Assembly (NCBI RefSeq): GCF_029338375.1 | Contig: NZ_CP119804.1 | Location: 2,934,955-2,998,954, forward strand | DNA length: 64,000 nt | Reading direction: 5' to 3' | Source: Halorussus lipolyticus | GTDB taxonomy: Archaea; Halobacteriota; Halobacteria; Halobacteriales; Haladaptataceae | In this document: piece by piece, positions 1 through 8,573 of the stretch | Numbering within the stretch: the first letter of the stretch is position 1 | How the letters are laid out: each line of letters starts with the position of its first letter | Notes under the pieces: generated by a model | What the model was told of the DNA's origin: nothing | Seen by the model: the letters and a program-made list of their open reading frames with translations, nothing else | Database searches by the model: none | Made by a program: the position numbers and the translations under genes

Positions 1-259
1 CGTTGCCGTCCTCTCCGACGACGATGTTGTCGTCCCGAATGTTGTACACAGCGTCTAACCGGCCGACCGACGAGACGACCCGAACCCGGTCGGTGGTCTG
101 GCCGACGCTCTCCTGACCGGTCGTCTCGGACTCCGACTGGAGGAATCCCGCGGAGTGGACCAAGACTCCCGCGGCAATCGCCGCGACGAGGACCATCGCC
201 ACGAACACGATGAGGGTCCCGATGCCCACCTGCGAGCGCGCCTCGCTGGCGTCGTTCAT
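1..259 (-). CDS. Archaellin (archaeal flagellin), N-terminal part only
   Basis: The product is the filament subunit of the archaellum, the rotary swimming organelle. The first residues form a class III (pilin-like) signal: a short polar lead with Arg-Ser, then QVGIGTLIVFVAMVL and a long hydrophobic stretch followed by AGFLQSQSE, the archaellin hallmark. Prepilin peptidase FlaK/PibD would cut just before QVGIGTL, and the hydrophobic helix packs in the filament core. About 86 codons are present and the rest lies beyond the window. The ATG at 259 is preceded on its own strand by an AT-rich stretch (about 285-300) fit for a promoter shared divergently with the next gene. Further archaellum genes probably lie outside the window. 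Confidence 0.9.
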   Translation of the reverse strand, partial: MNDASEARSQVGIGTLIVFVAMVLVAAIAAGVLVHSAGFLQSESETTGQESVGQTTDRVRVVSSVGRLDAVYNIRDDNIVVGEDGN

Positions 260-450
260 GATAGCCCATCGTTTCGCCAGCACATACATATATTTGATTG
301 AAAATGTGCTAAAGAAAGCGAGGAGAAGGGTCTCCCCGCCCTTTGGGTCCCCCGCGCACGCGAGCCATCAAACCTATACAACCCCGGTAGAAACGCCACG
401 GCCATGTACTCGGACGCGAGTTTCAGGGTGGCGAGTTGCGGGGTGAGACG

Positions 451-1005
451 GTGAACAGAGGCGCGCTCCTCGTGGTCGTCCTCGGCGTCGGCCTCGTCGG
501 CGGGGGCGTGCTGTTCATCGGTGGTCCTCTGCCGGACGTGACCGCCGACGCCGGTGCCGACGGGCCAGCGACTGCAACCCCGGCCGAGGAGTCGAATCCG
601 GACCCGACCCAATCCGACGGCACCGGTGACGCAGGCGACTCGAACGCCGAGGGGACGCCGACGCGCGCCGAGAGTCCGGGCTACGCCTTCACCATCGAGA
701 CCATCGAGAAGTGCGGTAGCACCTGTCGAGACGTGACCGCGCGACTGACCAACTCGGGTGGCGAGACGCGCCGGGAGGTCCGCGTCACGACGAAGATGTA
801 CGCCGGCGACGACTTGCTGTGGTCGGGCAACGAAACCGTCGGGACGCTCGACGCCGGCGAGTCCCACGTCTCGACCCGGCGCGTGAAGGTCGGGTTCTCG
901 GGCGGTCTCGCCATCAAGTCCAACGACGGCTACGTCACTATCGTCACCGTCATCGACTCGGCCTCCGGCACGACGCGCTTCTCCGAGCGCCGGAAGGTGG
1001 CCTGA
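451..1005 (+). CDS. Exported, N-terminally anchored protein of unknown function
   Basis: I do not recognise a named family. From the GTG at 451 the protein starts NRGALLVVVLGVGLVGGGVLF, one membrane helix that would act as a signal anchor. An acidic Pro/Thr/Ser linker follows to about residue 75, then a compact domain with two Cys close together (EKCGSTC) that resembles Ig-like/FxLYD domains: it ends in beta-rich segments on modified tails and structural consistency (NSGGETRREVRVTTKMYAG). It probably faces the outside of the cell. A TTG at 436 would add five residues; I prefer 451 because the hydrophobic segment then follows the start directly. Confidence 0.65.
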   Translation: MNRGALLVVVLGVGLVGGGVLFIGGPLPDVTADAGADGPATATPAEESNPDPTQSDGTGDAGDSNAEGTPTRAESPGYAFTIETIEKCGSTCRDVTARLTNSGGETRREVRVTTKMYAGDDLLWSGNETVGTLDAGESHVSTRRVKVGFSGGLAIKSNDGYVTIVTVIDSASGTTRFSERRKVA

Positions 1006-1026
1006 GCGAATCGCAGGCCGGTTTTC

Positions 1027-1158
1027 TCAGTCGAGGAGCGCCCCGCAGTCCGGGCACTCCTCGTCGGCGATGGTGAGTTGCGCGTCGCACTCGGGACAGA
1101 ATTCGAGGTAGCAGGCGGGGTCGCCCATCTCGTTGTGGGGTTCGTTCTCGTGGCTCAA
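1027..1158 (-). CDS. Small zinc-ribbon protein
   Basis: A 43-residue protein with two CxxC pairs (FCPECD and ECPDCG), the layout of a rubredoxin-like zinc ribbon. The TTG at 1158 gives an N-terminus MSHENEPHNEMGDPACYL that fits small haloarchaeal zinc-ribbon proteins I remember; an internal ATG at 1128 would give 33 residues. It is convergent with the exported protein and ends 22 bp after it. Such proteins are common in haloarchaea, may bind nucleic acid or protein partners, and mostly lack assigned roles. Confidence 0.65.
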   Translation of the reverse strand: MSHENEPHNEMGDPACYLEFCPECDAQLTIADEECPDCGALLD

Positions 1159-1227
1159 AGAATTTGTCCCGCTCCCCTCGTGGAGTTTCGAAACGCTTTT
1201 TTATATCATGTGCCTCGTTTCGAGTGC

Positions 1228-1301
1228 GCCGCCTTAGCTCAGACTGGGAGAGCACTCGACTGAAGATCGAGCTGTCCCCGGTTCAAATCCGGGAGGCGGC
1301 A
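1228..1301 (+). tRNA. tRNA-Phe (GAA)
   Basis: A 74-nt cloverleaf: the acceptor GCCGCCT pairs with AGGCGGC, the anticodon stem CTCGA/TCGAG encloses loop CTGAAGA with anticodon GAA, and the T arm is CCCGG-TTCAAAT-CCGGG. The discriminator base is A; CCA is not encoded. A TATA-like stretch (ttttttatatcatg, about 1197-1210) lies upstream. The 3' end recurs twice, decayed, in the next 360 bp, marking this gene as a past integration target. Confidence 0.97.
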
Positions 1302-1305
1302 TGAT

Positions 1306-1365
1306 TTTGCGATTCGCAATACTGCGAGCGACTTCTATGTCGCTCGCTTCTCCGCGAATCGCAAA
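1306..1365 (+). other. Nested perfect hairpin behind tRNA-Phe
   Basis: Outer arms TTTGCGATTCGC (1306-1317) and GCGAATCGCAAA (1354-1365) pair over 12 bp without mismatch; inner arms GCGAGCGAC (1324-1332) and GTCGCTCGC (1339-1347) pair over 9 bp. It begins 5 nt after the tRNA. It could end or protect the tRNA transcript, or be the end of a palindromic element. There is no clear T run after it, so I do not call it a terminator. Confidence 0.6.
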
Positions 1366-1378
1366 TCTGGTTTCCGGA

Positions 1379-1405
1379 CGGATTTGAACCCTGCCAGTCG
1401 CAGGC
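1379..1405 (-). repeat. Inverted tRNA-like T-arm relic
   Basis: Read on the minus strand this contains TGCGACTGGCAGGGTTCAAA followed by TCC, a tRNA T arm pointing against tRNA-Phe. Nearly the same sequence (TGCGACTGACAGGGTTCAAA) occurs on the plus strand at 21243-21264 beside tRNA-Asp, and a more decayed copy lies at about 1511-1534 on the minus strand. These look like remains of attachment sites or tRNA-derived repeats. Confidence 0.5.
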
Positions 1406-1447
1406 TCGCGCAACCGAGCGAAGCGAGGTGAGCAAGAACGTCTGGCT

Positions 1448-1471
1448 CCGGTTCAAGTCCGGGAGGCGGCA
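1448..1471 (+). repeat. Decayed copy 1 of the tRNA-Phe 3' end (att-like)
   Basis: Matches tRNA-Phe positions 1278-1301 at 23 of 24 bases (one A to G in the T loop), in the same orientation. A direct copy of a tRNA 3' end is what tyrosine integrases leave at attR. No integrase or cargo remains between the tRNA and this copy, so the element has been lost or deleted. Confidence 0.75.
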
Positions 1472-1544
1472 TTTTCCTGCGAACGAAGTGAGCAGTGAAA
1501 ATGCTCACGACCGATTTGATTCCTGTAAGTCACAGCCCGGAAGC

Positions 1545-1602
1545 GTGGTTCGAAAATCGAAGATTTTCGTCATCAGGAGAGAGCGAAGCTCTCTCGAACG
1601 AC
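1545..1602 (+). repeat. Small palindromic repeat module, copy 1
   Basis: Two adjacent hairpins, CGAAAATC-gaa-GATTTTCG and GAGAGAGC-gaa-GCTCTCTC, lie between ends of the type GTNGTTCG and CGAACGAC. The same design occurs at 34338-34391 and 56705-56760, where one hairpin is kept in sequence and the other differs but remains paired. It has no coding potential and fits a miniature palindromic repeat. Confidence 0.7.
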
Positions 1603-1633
1603 AACGCAGTGAGCATTCCCGGAATGTCTTACT

Positions 1634-1657
1634 TCGGTTCAAATCGGGGAGGCAACA
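1634..1657 (+). repeat. Decayed copy 2 of the tRNA-Phe 3' end (att-like)
   Basis: Matches the last 24 bases of tRNA-Phe at 20 positions, in direct orientation, including the core CGGTTCAAATC. It is more diverged than the copy at 1448, which suggests an older event. The next gene starts 65 bp further on. Confidence 0.55.
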
Positions 1658-1721
1658 ACTTTTGCGGCGAACGACGGTTCCGAGCCAACCTTTTTATCTC
1701 CAATTTCGCTAGCAACTCCTG

Positions 1722-2435
1722 ATGGAGTCCCCCTTCGAAGTCCTCCGCCTCGACGCCGACGCCGACGAGGAGGAACTAGAGCAGGCTTACAGAGCGCGGG
1801 TGAAGGAGGCCCACCCCGACCAAGGCGGTTCCGTCGAGGAGTTCCAGACGGTCAGGCGTGCCTACGAGAAAATCAAGGCGGGCTACTCGCCTAACGGCAC
1901 GTCCCCTGCACAGGAGGACACAGACGACGAACCCCGAGCCGAGCCACAGGACGAAACGCGCCGACAGCGTGACCGCCAGCAGGACGAGTCCGACGCGAAA
2001 CAGGACGTGCGGACCTCCTCGGAGGTCACGTATCTCAACTACGACGTGCTGAGCGATTTCGGTTGGCGGACCGACGACGAGGACCTCTTTCGGAAGGCGG
2101 CTAAGGCGGACTTGGACGAGGTGGATTTCGGCCGGTTCGTGGTCGAACCCGGTCAGTCCCTGCTCGAAGCCGCCGAGGAGCGCGGCTTCGAGTGGCCGTT
2201 TGCCTGCCGCGGCGGGGCCTGCGCCAACTGCGCTATCATGCTCCTCGACGGCGAACTCTCGATGCCGGCCAGTCACGTCCTCTCCTCGGAGTTGATGGAG
2301 CAGGGGATTCGCCTCTCGTGCAACGGCGTCCCCATCACCGAGGAGTTGAACGTCGTCTACAACGTCAAGCACATGCCTGAACTCGAAGACCTGCTTCTGC
2401 CGCCCGACCCCTTCGAACACGCCTACTCCGACTGA
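1722..2435 (+). CDS. J-domain / [2Fe-2S] ferredoxin fusion
   Basis: The N-terminal ~65 residues form a DnaJ J-domain with the HPD motif at 31-33, the part that stimulates Hsp70 ATPase. A charged linker follows, and the C-terminal half is a plant-type [2Fe-2S] ferredoxin with C162-x4-C167-x2-C170-x29-C200. The likely role is one-electron transfer in the cytoplasm with a chaperone-recruiting head; haloarchaea use [2Fe-2S] ferredoxin with 2-oxoacid oxidoreductases. J-domain/ferredoxin fusions are known from haloarchaeal genomes, but to my knowledge their partners are not established. The ATG sits 65 bp after the last tRNA-Phe relic. Confidence 0.88.
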   Translation: MESPFEVLRLDADADEEELEQAYRARVKEAHPDQGGSVEEFQTVRRAYEKIKAGYSPNGTSPAQEDTDDEPRAEPQDETRRQRDRQQDESDAKQDVRTSSEVTYLNYDVLSDFGWRTDDEDLFRKAAKADLDEVDFGRFVVEPGQSLLEAAEERGFEWPFACRGGACANCAIMLLDGELSMPASHVLSSELMEQGIRLSCNGVPITEELNVVYNVKHMPELEDLLLPPDPFEHAYSD

Positions 2436-2618
2436 TAGGCAATCGAAGAAATTGCTTGAGAAACAAATATAGTTATTTAACACGCAAAATAATTGCTATC
2501 GGTGTCTACGAATCACGCCCAGACGACAAGACCTGCTCGCGGGCACCGACCCTCCGTAATCCGTGGTATCAGTTCTCTCGGAAGTCTTATCCGTAAGCCG
2601 ACTCTCTCTATAGTTGCA

Positions 2619-2813
2619 ATGGCGAAAGGTACGGTTGACTTCTTCAACGACACGGGCGGTTACGGCTTTATTGACACTGAGGACGAGGACGAGGACGTTT
2701 TCTTCCACATGGAGGACGTTGGCGGCCCTGACCTCGAAGAGGGAACGGAAATCGAGTTCGACATCGAGCAGGCTGACAAGGGTCCCCGCGCGACCAACGT
2801 CCAGCGACTGTAA
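2619..2813 (+). CDS. cspA: Cold-shock domain protein
   Basis: A 64-residue single CSD protein: GTVDFFNDTGGYGFIDTE carries the RNP1-type aromatic patch and DVFFHM the RNP2-type motif. Such proteins bind single-stranded nucleic acid and act as RNA chaperones. The length equals the bacterial CspA type. The ATG at 2619 follows a TATA-like tcttatc about 30 nt upstream, so the mRNA is probably nearly leaderless. Confidence 0.93.
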   Translation: MAKGTVDFFNDTGGYGFIDTEDEDEDVFFHMEDVGGPDLEEGTEIEFDIEQADKGPRATNVQRL

Positions 2814-2920
2814 TTCGGTCGGACTTTCAGACAACTAACTTTACTTCAATTTTCGACTGGGTAGCGACGGCGTCGTGCCGGTGAGCGTTCGTTTCTCGAA
2901 CAGCGACGGCGATGCGTCGG

Positions 2921-3769
2921 CTACTCGCTCAGTCGGTTCATCTCCTCGTCGTCGAGTTCGACCGCCGAGGCCGCCACGTTCTGCTCCAAGTGGTCCACGG
3001 TCGAGGTCCCCGGAATCGGAATCGTGACTGGCGAGTGCTGGAGCAACCACGCCAGCGCGACCTGCCGGGCAGTCGCGTCGTGATTCTCGGCCACGTCCTC
3101 CAGCACCGACTCCTTCTCGCCCAACTCGCCCCCGCCGATGGGGAAGTAGGAGATGAAGCCGATGTCGTTCTCCTCGCAGGCTTCCAGTACGTCTTCGTGG
3201 TCGCGGTTGCCCACGTTGTACTCGTTCTGGACCGTCGCCACCTCGACCATCTCGCGGGCTTGGTCCAACTGCTCGACGCTGACGTTGCTCAGGCCGACGT
3301 GTTCGACCAGTCCGTCGTCTTTCAACTCGGCGAAGGTGTTCACCGCGTCCTCGAACGAGCAGTCCACGTCGGGGGTGTGGAGTTGGTAGAGGTCGATGCT
3401 ATCGACGCCGAGGCGGTCGAGGCTACACAGCACCTGATTCCGGAAGTAGTCGGGACCGCCGTGGGGAATCCAGTCGCCCGATTTGTTCCGGAGGAGTCCG
3501 GCCTTGGTCCCGACCACGGCATCGTCGGGGTCGATGGCCTCTCGGATGATGCGCTCGCTGACCCCCGGCCCGTAGGAGTCTGCGGTGTCCACGAAATCGA
3601 CGTTCATCTCGACCGCACGCTGGAGGACCTCGCGGGCCTCGGCCTCGTCGTCGGGCCGACCGATGATGTCCTCGCCGGTCAACCGCATCGCGCCGTAGGC
3701 GAGGCGATGGACTGTCAGTTCGCCGCCGATGTCGAACGTCTCGCTCTGGTTCTCGCTGACTTCGACCAT
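2921..3769 (-). CDS. Aldo/keto reductase
   Basis: A 282-residue TIM-barrel NAD(P)H-dependent oxidoreductase. The catalytic tetrad is visible: Asp and Tyr in FVDTADSYGPGVSERIIREA, Lys in VGTKAGLL and His in LYQLHTPD. The C-terminal GTSTVDHLEQN segment is the usual cofactor phosphate-binding region. The substrate cannot be told. It runs convergent to the cold-shock gene and divergent from the rhomboid gene. Confidence 0.9.
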   Translation of the reverse strand: MVEVSENQSETFDIGGELTVHRLAYGAMRLTGEDIIGRPDDEAEAREVLQRAVEMNVDFVDTADSYGPGVSERIIREAIDPDDAVVGTKAGLLRNKSGDWIPHGGPDYFRNQVLCSLDRLGVDSIDLYQLHTPDVDCSFEDAVNTFAELKDDGLVEHVGLSNVSVEQLDQAREMVEVATVQNEYNVGNRDHEDVLEACEENDIGFISYFPIGGGELGEKESVLEDVAENHDATARQVALAWLLQHSPVTIPIPGTSTVDHLEQNVAASAVELDDEEMNRLSE

Positions 3770-3850
3770 ACCCTTTCTGCGCCCGGCGCGTCAATAGTGG
3801 TTCTGGCAGGCCCGACCCTTTTGCCGGTCGCCCACGAATACCACACTCGA

Positions 3851-4714
3851 ATGAGCGACGCGACAGCGGCCCCGGACCGCTCGACCGATTCGCAGGCGTT
3901 CGGCTACCCGCGGTCGGTGGTCGCGGCCGACCTCACAGCCATCGCTGTGGTGGGGGTCGTCCTCGTCGCAATCCAATTTCTCCTTCCGGCCGCGTTTCAC
4001 GAACGCCTCGCGTTCGACCACGCCGCGTTCGGCCCGGCCACGCTCCTGACCGCGGCCTACGTCCACGCCGGGACCGAGCATCTCCTCAGCAACCTCGGCG
4101 GGTACGTCTCGCTGTCGCTGGTGACCTACCTCGTCTGCCTCCACGCCGACCGCCGGACGTGGTTCCGCCGGACCTTTCTGGCGCTCCTCGTGGCGCTCCC
4201 GGTCGTGGTCAACCTGACGAGTTACGCCATCCTCGAAACTCGGTTCCCCGGAGCCTCGCCGGTCTCGCGGGGCTTCTCGGGCGTCGTCGCCGGATTCGGC
4301 GGGTTTCTGCTGGTCGCGGTCGCGGTCCACCTCCGACAGAGCTACTCGCGCGAAACCGTCTTCTTCGTCGGCCAGTTCGCGGTCTTACTGCTGTTCGGGG
4401 AACTGCTGTGGATTTACGCCGGGCGCGTCACGCTCCTCGAAGGCGCGGCGGTCCTCGGCGGACTCGCGCTGGCGGTTTCGGGTATCGTCTCGCGGACGCG
4501 CGGGAGGACCTTCGGCGACGACCACTACCAACAGGTTGGTCTGGACCTGCTCTACGTCTCGCTGGTCTTCTCGCTGTTGGTTTGGCTGGTCTTCGGCCTC
4601 TTTCCGGCCGACCCTATCGCCCACGGGACGTTCACCAATATCTTCGCCCACGGCGCGGGGTTCGTCGAGGGCGGCCTGCTGGCGGCGCTCACGCTCGTCG
4701 TATTCCGTCCTTGA
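3851..4714 (+). CDS. Rhomboid-family intramembrane protease
   Basis: A 287-residue multi-pass membrane protein with about six to seven helices. Rhomboid signatures are in order: HAGTEHLLSN in helix 2, GFSGVVAGFGG with the candidate nucleophile Ser in helix 4, and FAHGAGFVEGGLL with the candidate catalytic His near the C-terminus. Rhomboids cut transmembrane helices of other proteins. The ATG at 3851 is chosen because upstream codons in this frame are only antisense to the reductase gene. Substrates are unknown. A second rhomboid gene is at 43199. Confidence 0.82.
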   Translation: MSDATAAPDRSTDSQAFGYPRSVVAADLTAIAVVGVVLVAIQFLLPAAFHERLAFDHAAFGPATLLTAAYVHAGTEHLLSNLGGYVSLSLVTYLVCLHADRRTWFRRTFLALLVALPVVVNLTSYAILETRFPGASPVSRGFSGVVAGFGGFLLVAVAVHLRQSYSRETVFFVGQFAVLLLFGELLWIYAGRVTLLEGAAVLGGLALAVSGIVSRTRGRTFGDDHYQQVGLDLLYVSLVFSLLVWLVFGLFPADPIAHGTFTNIFAHGAGFVEGGLLAALTLVVFRP

Positions 4715-4759
4715 GCCGGCAACAGGTTTGAATACTCACGACGCCTACCCCGAGATACG

Positions 4760-5350
4760 ATGATGGCGACCACCCACGCCCTGTTCGGGATGGCGCTGGG
4801 AGCAATCGCGCTCCTCGTCGCGCCCGAGTTCGCCCCGCTGGCAATCGTGGCCGGAGGAGTAGGCGGACTCTTTCCGGACCTCGACCTCGCGGGCGACCAC
4901 CGGAAGGACCTCCACTTCCCGGTGTACTACACGCTGGCGGCGGTTCCGGCGCTCGCACTCACAGCGTTCGGTCCCTCCACGGCGACTGTCGCTGGCGCGG
5001 TGTTCCTCGCGTCGGCGGCGATTCACTCCGCCTCGGACGCACTCGGCGGCGGACTGGAACTCCGACCGTGGGAGGCCACTTCCGAGGAGGCCGTCTACAA
5101 CCACTTCCGCGGTCGGTGGATTCGCCCCCGGCGCTGGATTCGCTACGACGGTGCGCCCGAGGACCTGCTGGCGGCCGCGGCGTTCGCGCTTCCGGGGGTC
5201 TTCTACCCCGAACCGCTCCAGCAGGCGGCCCTCGGCCTCCTCGGTATTTCGGCGGGTTACGTCGTCGTTCGGAAGCGACTCGTGGACCTCGGGGAGTCGC
5301 TGGCCGACCGCCTCCCGGCGGGAATCGCTAGGTACGTGCCAGTGAATTGA
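4760..5350 (+). CDS. YdjM-type (DUF457) membrane-bound metal-dependent hydrolase
   Basis: 196 residues. It begins MMATTHALFGMALGAIALL and carries GGLFPDLDLAGDHRKDLHF, the conserved His/Asp pattern of the YdjM/DUF457 family, set between hydrophobic helices. Family members are predicted membrane metal-dependent hydrolases; the reaction is not known. It lies 45 bp behind the rhomboid gene and could be co-transcribed. Confidence 0.8.
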   Translation: MMATTHALFGMALGAIALLVAPEFAPLAIVAGGVGGLFPDLDLAGDHRKDLHFPVYYTLAAVPALALTAFGPSTATVAGAVFLASAAIHSASDALGGGLELRPWEATSEEAVYNHFRGRWIRPRRWIRYDGAPEDLLAAAAFALPGVFYPEPLQQAALGLLGISAGYVVVRKRLVDLGESLADRLPAGIARYVPVN

Positions 5351-5439
5351 CGGCAAAAAGACTGTCTTACTGACGTTTCGAATATCTATCGTCTCTACTT
5401 AGCGTCATTTTTAACTACCGGGGAGAAACTGGCGGATTA

Positions 5440-7806
5440 ATGGCTGGACTCCGGGATGCGCTCGAAACACTGCGGGGCAGAACGCTCCTCCCGAAACCGA
5501 TACGAACGCGGTTCGCGGGCAAGTTCTTCGCGGTCGTACTGCTCGTTATCGTCGTCACCGCCGGCGTCGGGACGTACAACTACGCCGCCGCGACGGACAC
5601 CGTGGAGGGACAGATTCGGGACCAACTCTCGTCCACCGCACAACTGCAGGCCGACGGTCTCCACGAGTGGATAACCAATCTCCGCCTCCAGACTCGAACC
5701 CTGTCGGAGGCCGAGGCCTTCCGCGACGAGAGCGACGGTGGGGTGAGCGACTACCTCGGGGAGCAGGTCTCGGCGTATCCCGACGAGGTGGTGGCCATCC
5801 ACTACGTCGATTTGGACTCGCTGACGGTGCGCGCGAGTTCGACCGAGCAGTCGGTGGGGACCGACCTCCAAAAGACCGAGGTGCCGTGGGCGGTCAACTC
5901 GATGAGTTTCTGGCTGAGCAGTCCCGACAACGTCTACATCTCGTCGTCCTACGGAAGCCTCGTCACCGACGAGCGAGTCGTCGCGTTCGTCAGCGCGGTC
6001 CCCGGTTCCCCGGACCGCGCAGTCGTCGTGACCGCCACCCTCTCCGAGCAGGCCGACGGACTCCACCAGACTGTCGATGGCGGGTACACGAGAGTGCTGA
6101 ACGCAGATGGCGGGACGGTCCTTCGCACCGGTACCGGTTCGCAGGATGCGGCGAGTATCAACGAATCCGCCATCGTAACCGACGGGGCCAACGAGCGCAA
6201 CTCCGGGTTCGTCGCCGGCGACGACGCGCTGGCGGCCTACGCGCCGGTCGAGCGCACCGACTGGGTGGTCGTGACCTACGCGCCAAAGTCCAGCGCCTAC
6301 GCCGTGCGCGACCAGATAGCGACCAGTCTCCTCTCGACTGTCCTCGCGGCCGTGGTGGTGTTCGGCGTCGTGACGACCGTCTTCGGCCGGCGGACCTCCC
6401 GGTCGCTCCGCGAGTTGGCCGAGACCGCCCAGTCGATGGAGGACGGCGACCTCGACGTGGAACTCGACACCGAGCGCGATGACGAGGTGGGTCGGCTCTA
6501 CGCGGCGTTCGACGCCATGCGAGTCTCGATACGCGAGAAGATTCGGGACGCCGAGGAGGCCCGGTCGGCGGCCGAGGACGCCCGGACCGAGGCCGAACGC
6601 GAGCGCCGGGAGGCCCAGCGAGCGAAGCGGGAGGCGTCCGAACTCAACGAGCGACTCGAAGCCACTGCCGGACGGTACCGCGAGGTGATGGAGGCGTGCG
6701 CCGACGGCGACCTGACTCGCCGCCTCGACGAGGGCGTCGAGAGCGACGCGATGGCCGAGGTGGCAGTCGCGTTCAACCAGATGCTCGACGAGTTGGACGA
6801 GACCCTCCGCCGGGTCCGGTCGTTCAGCGACGACGTGGCCGAGACCAGCGAGCGCGTCACCGACCGGGCCGACGAGGTTCGGAGCGCGAGCGAGGCGGTC
6901 TCGGGGTCGGTCCGGGAGATTTCGGACGCGACAGACGAACAGGACCGCCGCTTGCAGGAGGCCGCGGCCGAGATGAACGACCTGTCGGCGACCGTCGAGG
7001 AGATTTCGTCGGCGACCGACGAGGTGGCCGAGCAGGCCGAGTCGGCGGCCGAGACCGGCGAGACAGGCCGGGAGGCGGCGAACCGCGCGCTGGCCGAACT
7101 CGACGCTATCGAGGACGACGTGGACGCCACGGTCGAGGCGGTCGAGCGACTCGACGAGGGGATGGCCGACATCGAGTCGGTGGTCGGTCTCATCACCGAC
7201 ATCGCCGAGCAGACCCACGTGCTGGCGCTCAACGCCTCCATCGAGGCCGCCCGCGCCGGTGAGGCCGGGTCCGGGTTCGCGGTGGTCGCCGAGGAGGTCA
7301 AGGCGCTGGCCGAGCAGACGCAGGACGCGACCGAGGAGATAAACGAGTCTATCGACCACCTCCGGACCCAGACCGACGCCACCGCGACCGAAATCCGCGA
7401 AACCCAAGCGAGCGTGGCCGCCGGTGCCGAGACGGTCGGCACCGCCATGTCGTCGCTCGAAGACGTCGTGACAGCGGTCGAGCGGACCAACGCCGGCCTT
7501 CAGGAGATTTCGGACGCGACCGAATCGCAGGCCGAGTCGGCGTCGGAGGTCGTCGCCATGGTGGACGAAGTGGCCGCCATCGGCGAGGAGACCGCGGCGG
7601 GGGCCGACGACGCCGCCAGCGCGGCCGAACAGCAGACGAGTTCGCTCGCGGGGGTCGCCGACGACGCCGACGACCTCTCGGAGCGGGCCGACCGCCTCAG
7701 GGACCTCCTCGGCGAGTTCACCGTCACCTCCTCGGACGCGACCGGGGAGTCGTCGGCGTCCGACCCGAGTGACCGCGGGCACGCCGAGACGCCCAGCGGC
7801 GACTGA
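5440..7806 (+). CDS. Methyl-accepting chemotaxis transducer (Htr type)
   Basis: 788 residues. TM helix 1 lies near residues 27-48, then an outside sensor region (dCache-like, by position and length) to about 290, TM helix 2 at about 293-316, a HAMP domain to about 370, a helical linker with a second HAMP-like unit around 405-455, and a long coiled-coil signalling domain. The hairpin tip [19 protein letters not shown] lies around 589-608 and would bind CheW/CheA. Glu-rich heptads flanking it are likely methylation sites. The acidic Ser-rich tail is typical of haloarchaeal Htr proteins. The ligand is unknown; an archaellin gene opens the window. Confidence 0.93.
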   Translation: MAGLRDALETLRGRTLLPKPIRTRFAGKFFAVVLLVIVVTAGVGTYNYAAATDTVEGQIRDQLSSTAQLQADGLHEWITNLRLQTRTLSEAEAFRDESDGGVSDYLGEQVSAYPDEVVAIHYVDLDSLTVRASSTEQSVGTDLQKTEVPWAVNSMSFWLSSPDNVYISSSYGSLVTDERVVAFVSAVPGSPDRAVVVTATLSEQADGLHQTVDGGYTRVLNADGGTVLRTGTGSQDAASINESAIVTDGANERNSGFVAGDDALAAYAPVERTDWVVVTYAPKSSAYAVRDQIATSLLSTVLAAVVVFGVVTTVFGRRTSRSLRELAETAQSMEDGDLDVELDTERDDEVGRLYAAFDAMRVSIREKIRDAEEARSAAEDARTEAERERREAQRAKREASELNERLEATAGRYREVMEACADGDLTRRLDEGVESDAMAEVAVAFNQMLDELDETLRRVRSFSDDVAETSERVTDRADEVRSASEAVSGSVREISDATDEQDRRLQEAAAEMNDLSATVEEISSATDEVAEQAESAAETGETGREAANRALAELDAIEDDVDATVEAVERLDEGMADIESVVGLITDIAEQTHVLALNASIEAARAGEAGSGFAVVAEEVKALAEQTQDATEEINESIDHLRTQTDATATEIRETQASVAAGAETVGTAMSSLEDVVTAVERTNAGLQEISDATESQAESASEVVAMVDEVAAIGEETAAGADDAASAAEQQTSSLAGVADDADDLSERADRLRDLLGEFTVTSSDATGESSASDPSDRGHAETPSGD

Positions 7807-7881
7807 GCGTCCGCCGCTCGGTGCCGAATCGCTCCGGCGTCCGCGTATCCAGTTCCTGACCGCCCTACCGTGCATCGAAGG

Positions 7882-7888
7882 GTTTATC
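7882..7888 (+). promoter_or_regulatory. TATA-like box of the L10e gene
   Basis: The stretch gtttatc lies about 33 nt before the L10e ATG at 7921, a spacing that places transcription start close to the start codon, as in many haloarchaeal leaderless mRNAs. Confidence 0.5.
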
Positions 7889-7920
7889 CGCCGCGTGACC
7901 CTCAGACTCCAGTAATAACC

Positions 7921-8451
7921 ATGTCGGACAAACCCGCCTCGATGTACCGGGAAATCAGCAAGCAGCCGTACACCCGACGCGAGTACATCACCGGCATCCC
8001 CGGTTCGAAGATTGCACAGCACGCGATGGGCAACCTCGAAAGCAATCAGGACGACTACCCCATCCAGATTAGCCTCATCACCGAGGAGGAGTGTCAACAG
8101 CGCCACGGTGCGCTGGAGGCCTCCCGCCTATCGGCCAACCGTCACCTGCTGAAGGAACTCGGGCAGGAGAACTACAAGATGATTCTCCGCAAGTTCCCCC
8201 ACCACGTCATCCGGGAGAACAAGCAGGCGACCGGTGCGGGTGCGGACCGTGTTTCCGACGGAATGCGTCAGGCGTTCGGTAAAGTCGTCGGCACGGCCGC
8301 CCGGATTCAGGCCAACGACCGCATCTTCACCGTGTGGTGCCAGCCCGAGGACGCCGACGTGGCGAAAGAAGCGCTCCGTCGCTCGTACAACAAGATTTCC
8401 CCGCCCTGCCGCGTCAAGGTCGAGAAGGGCGAGGACCTGCTCGTCGCGTAA
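7921..8451 (+). CDS. rpl10e: Large-subunit ribosomal protein L10e (uL16)
   Basis: 176 residues, full length for archaeal L10e/uL16. It begins [22 protein letters not shown] and holds the conserved [11 protein letters not shown] and [15 protein letters not shown] segments. It lies between the central protuberance and the tRNA sites of the 50S subunit. The ATG at 7921 is chosen over upstream in-frame codons because it matches the family N-terminus and the promoter spacing. Confidence 0.96.
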   Translation: MSDKPASMYREISKQPYTRREYITGIPGSKIAQHAMGNLESNQDDYPIQISLITEEECQQRHGALEASRLSANRHLLKELGQENYKMILRKFPHHVIRENKQATGAGADRVSDGMRQAFGKVVGTAARIQANDRIFTVWCQPEDADVAKEALRRSYNKISPPCRVKVEKGEDLLVA

Positions 8452-8573
8452 CCCCGACCGCTCTCGTTCTTTTGTGTCTCGAACGTCCCCGCTAGTAGTC
8501 ACGCCGCCGAATAGCGAATATGCACCGTTCTCATCATCGAAAGTAACTTGTCGATTTGCGAGAGGGGTGTCGT

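Noticed and set aside
2912..3850. In-frame extension of the rhomboid gene by 313 codons
   Set aside because: The added part is only the complement of the aldo/keto reductase; the ATG at 3851 begins a natural membrane protein.
5437..8106. 889-codon open frame on the minus strand across the chemoreceptor and L10e genes
   Set aside because: It is antisense to two certain genes, is rich in Arg/Gly/Leu as expected of a mirrored GC-rich frame, and has no domain.
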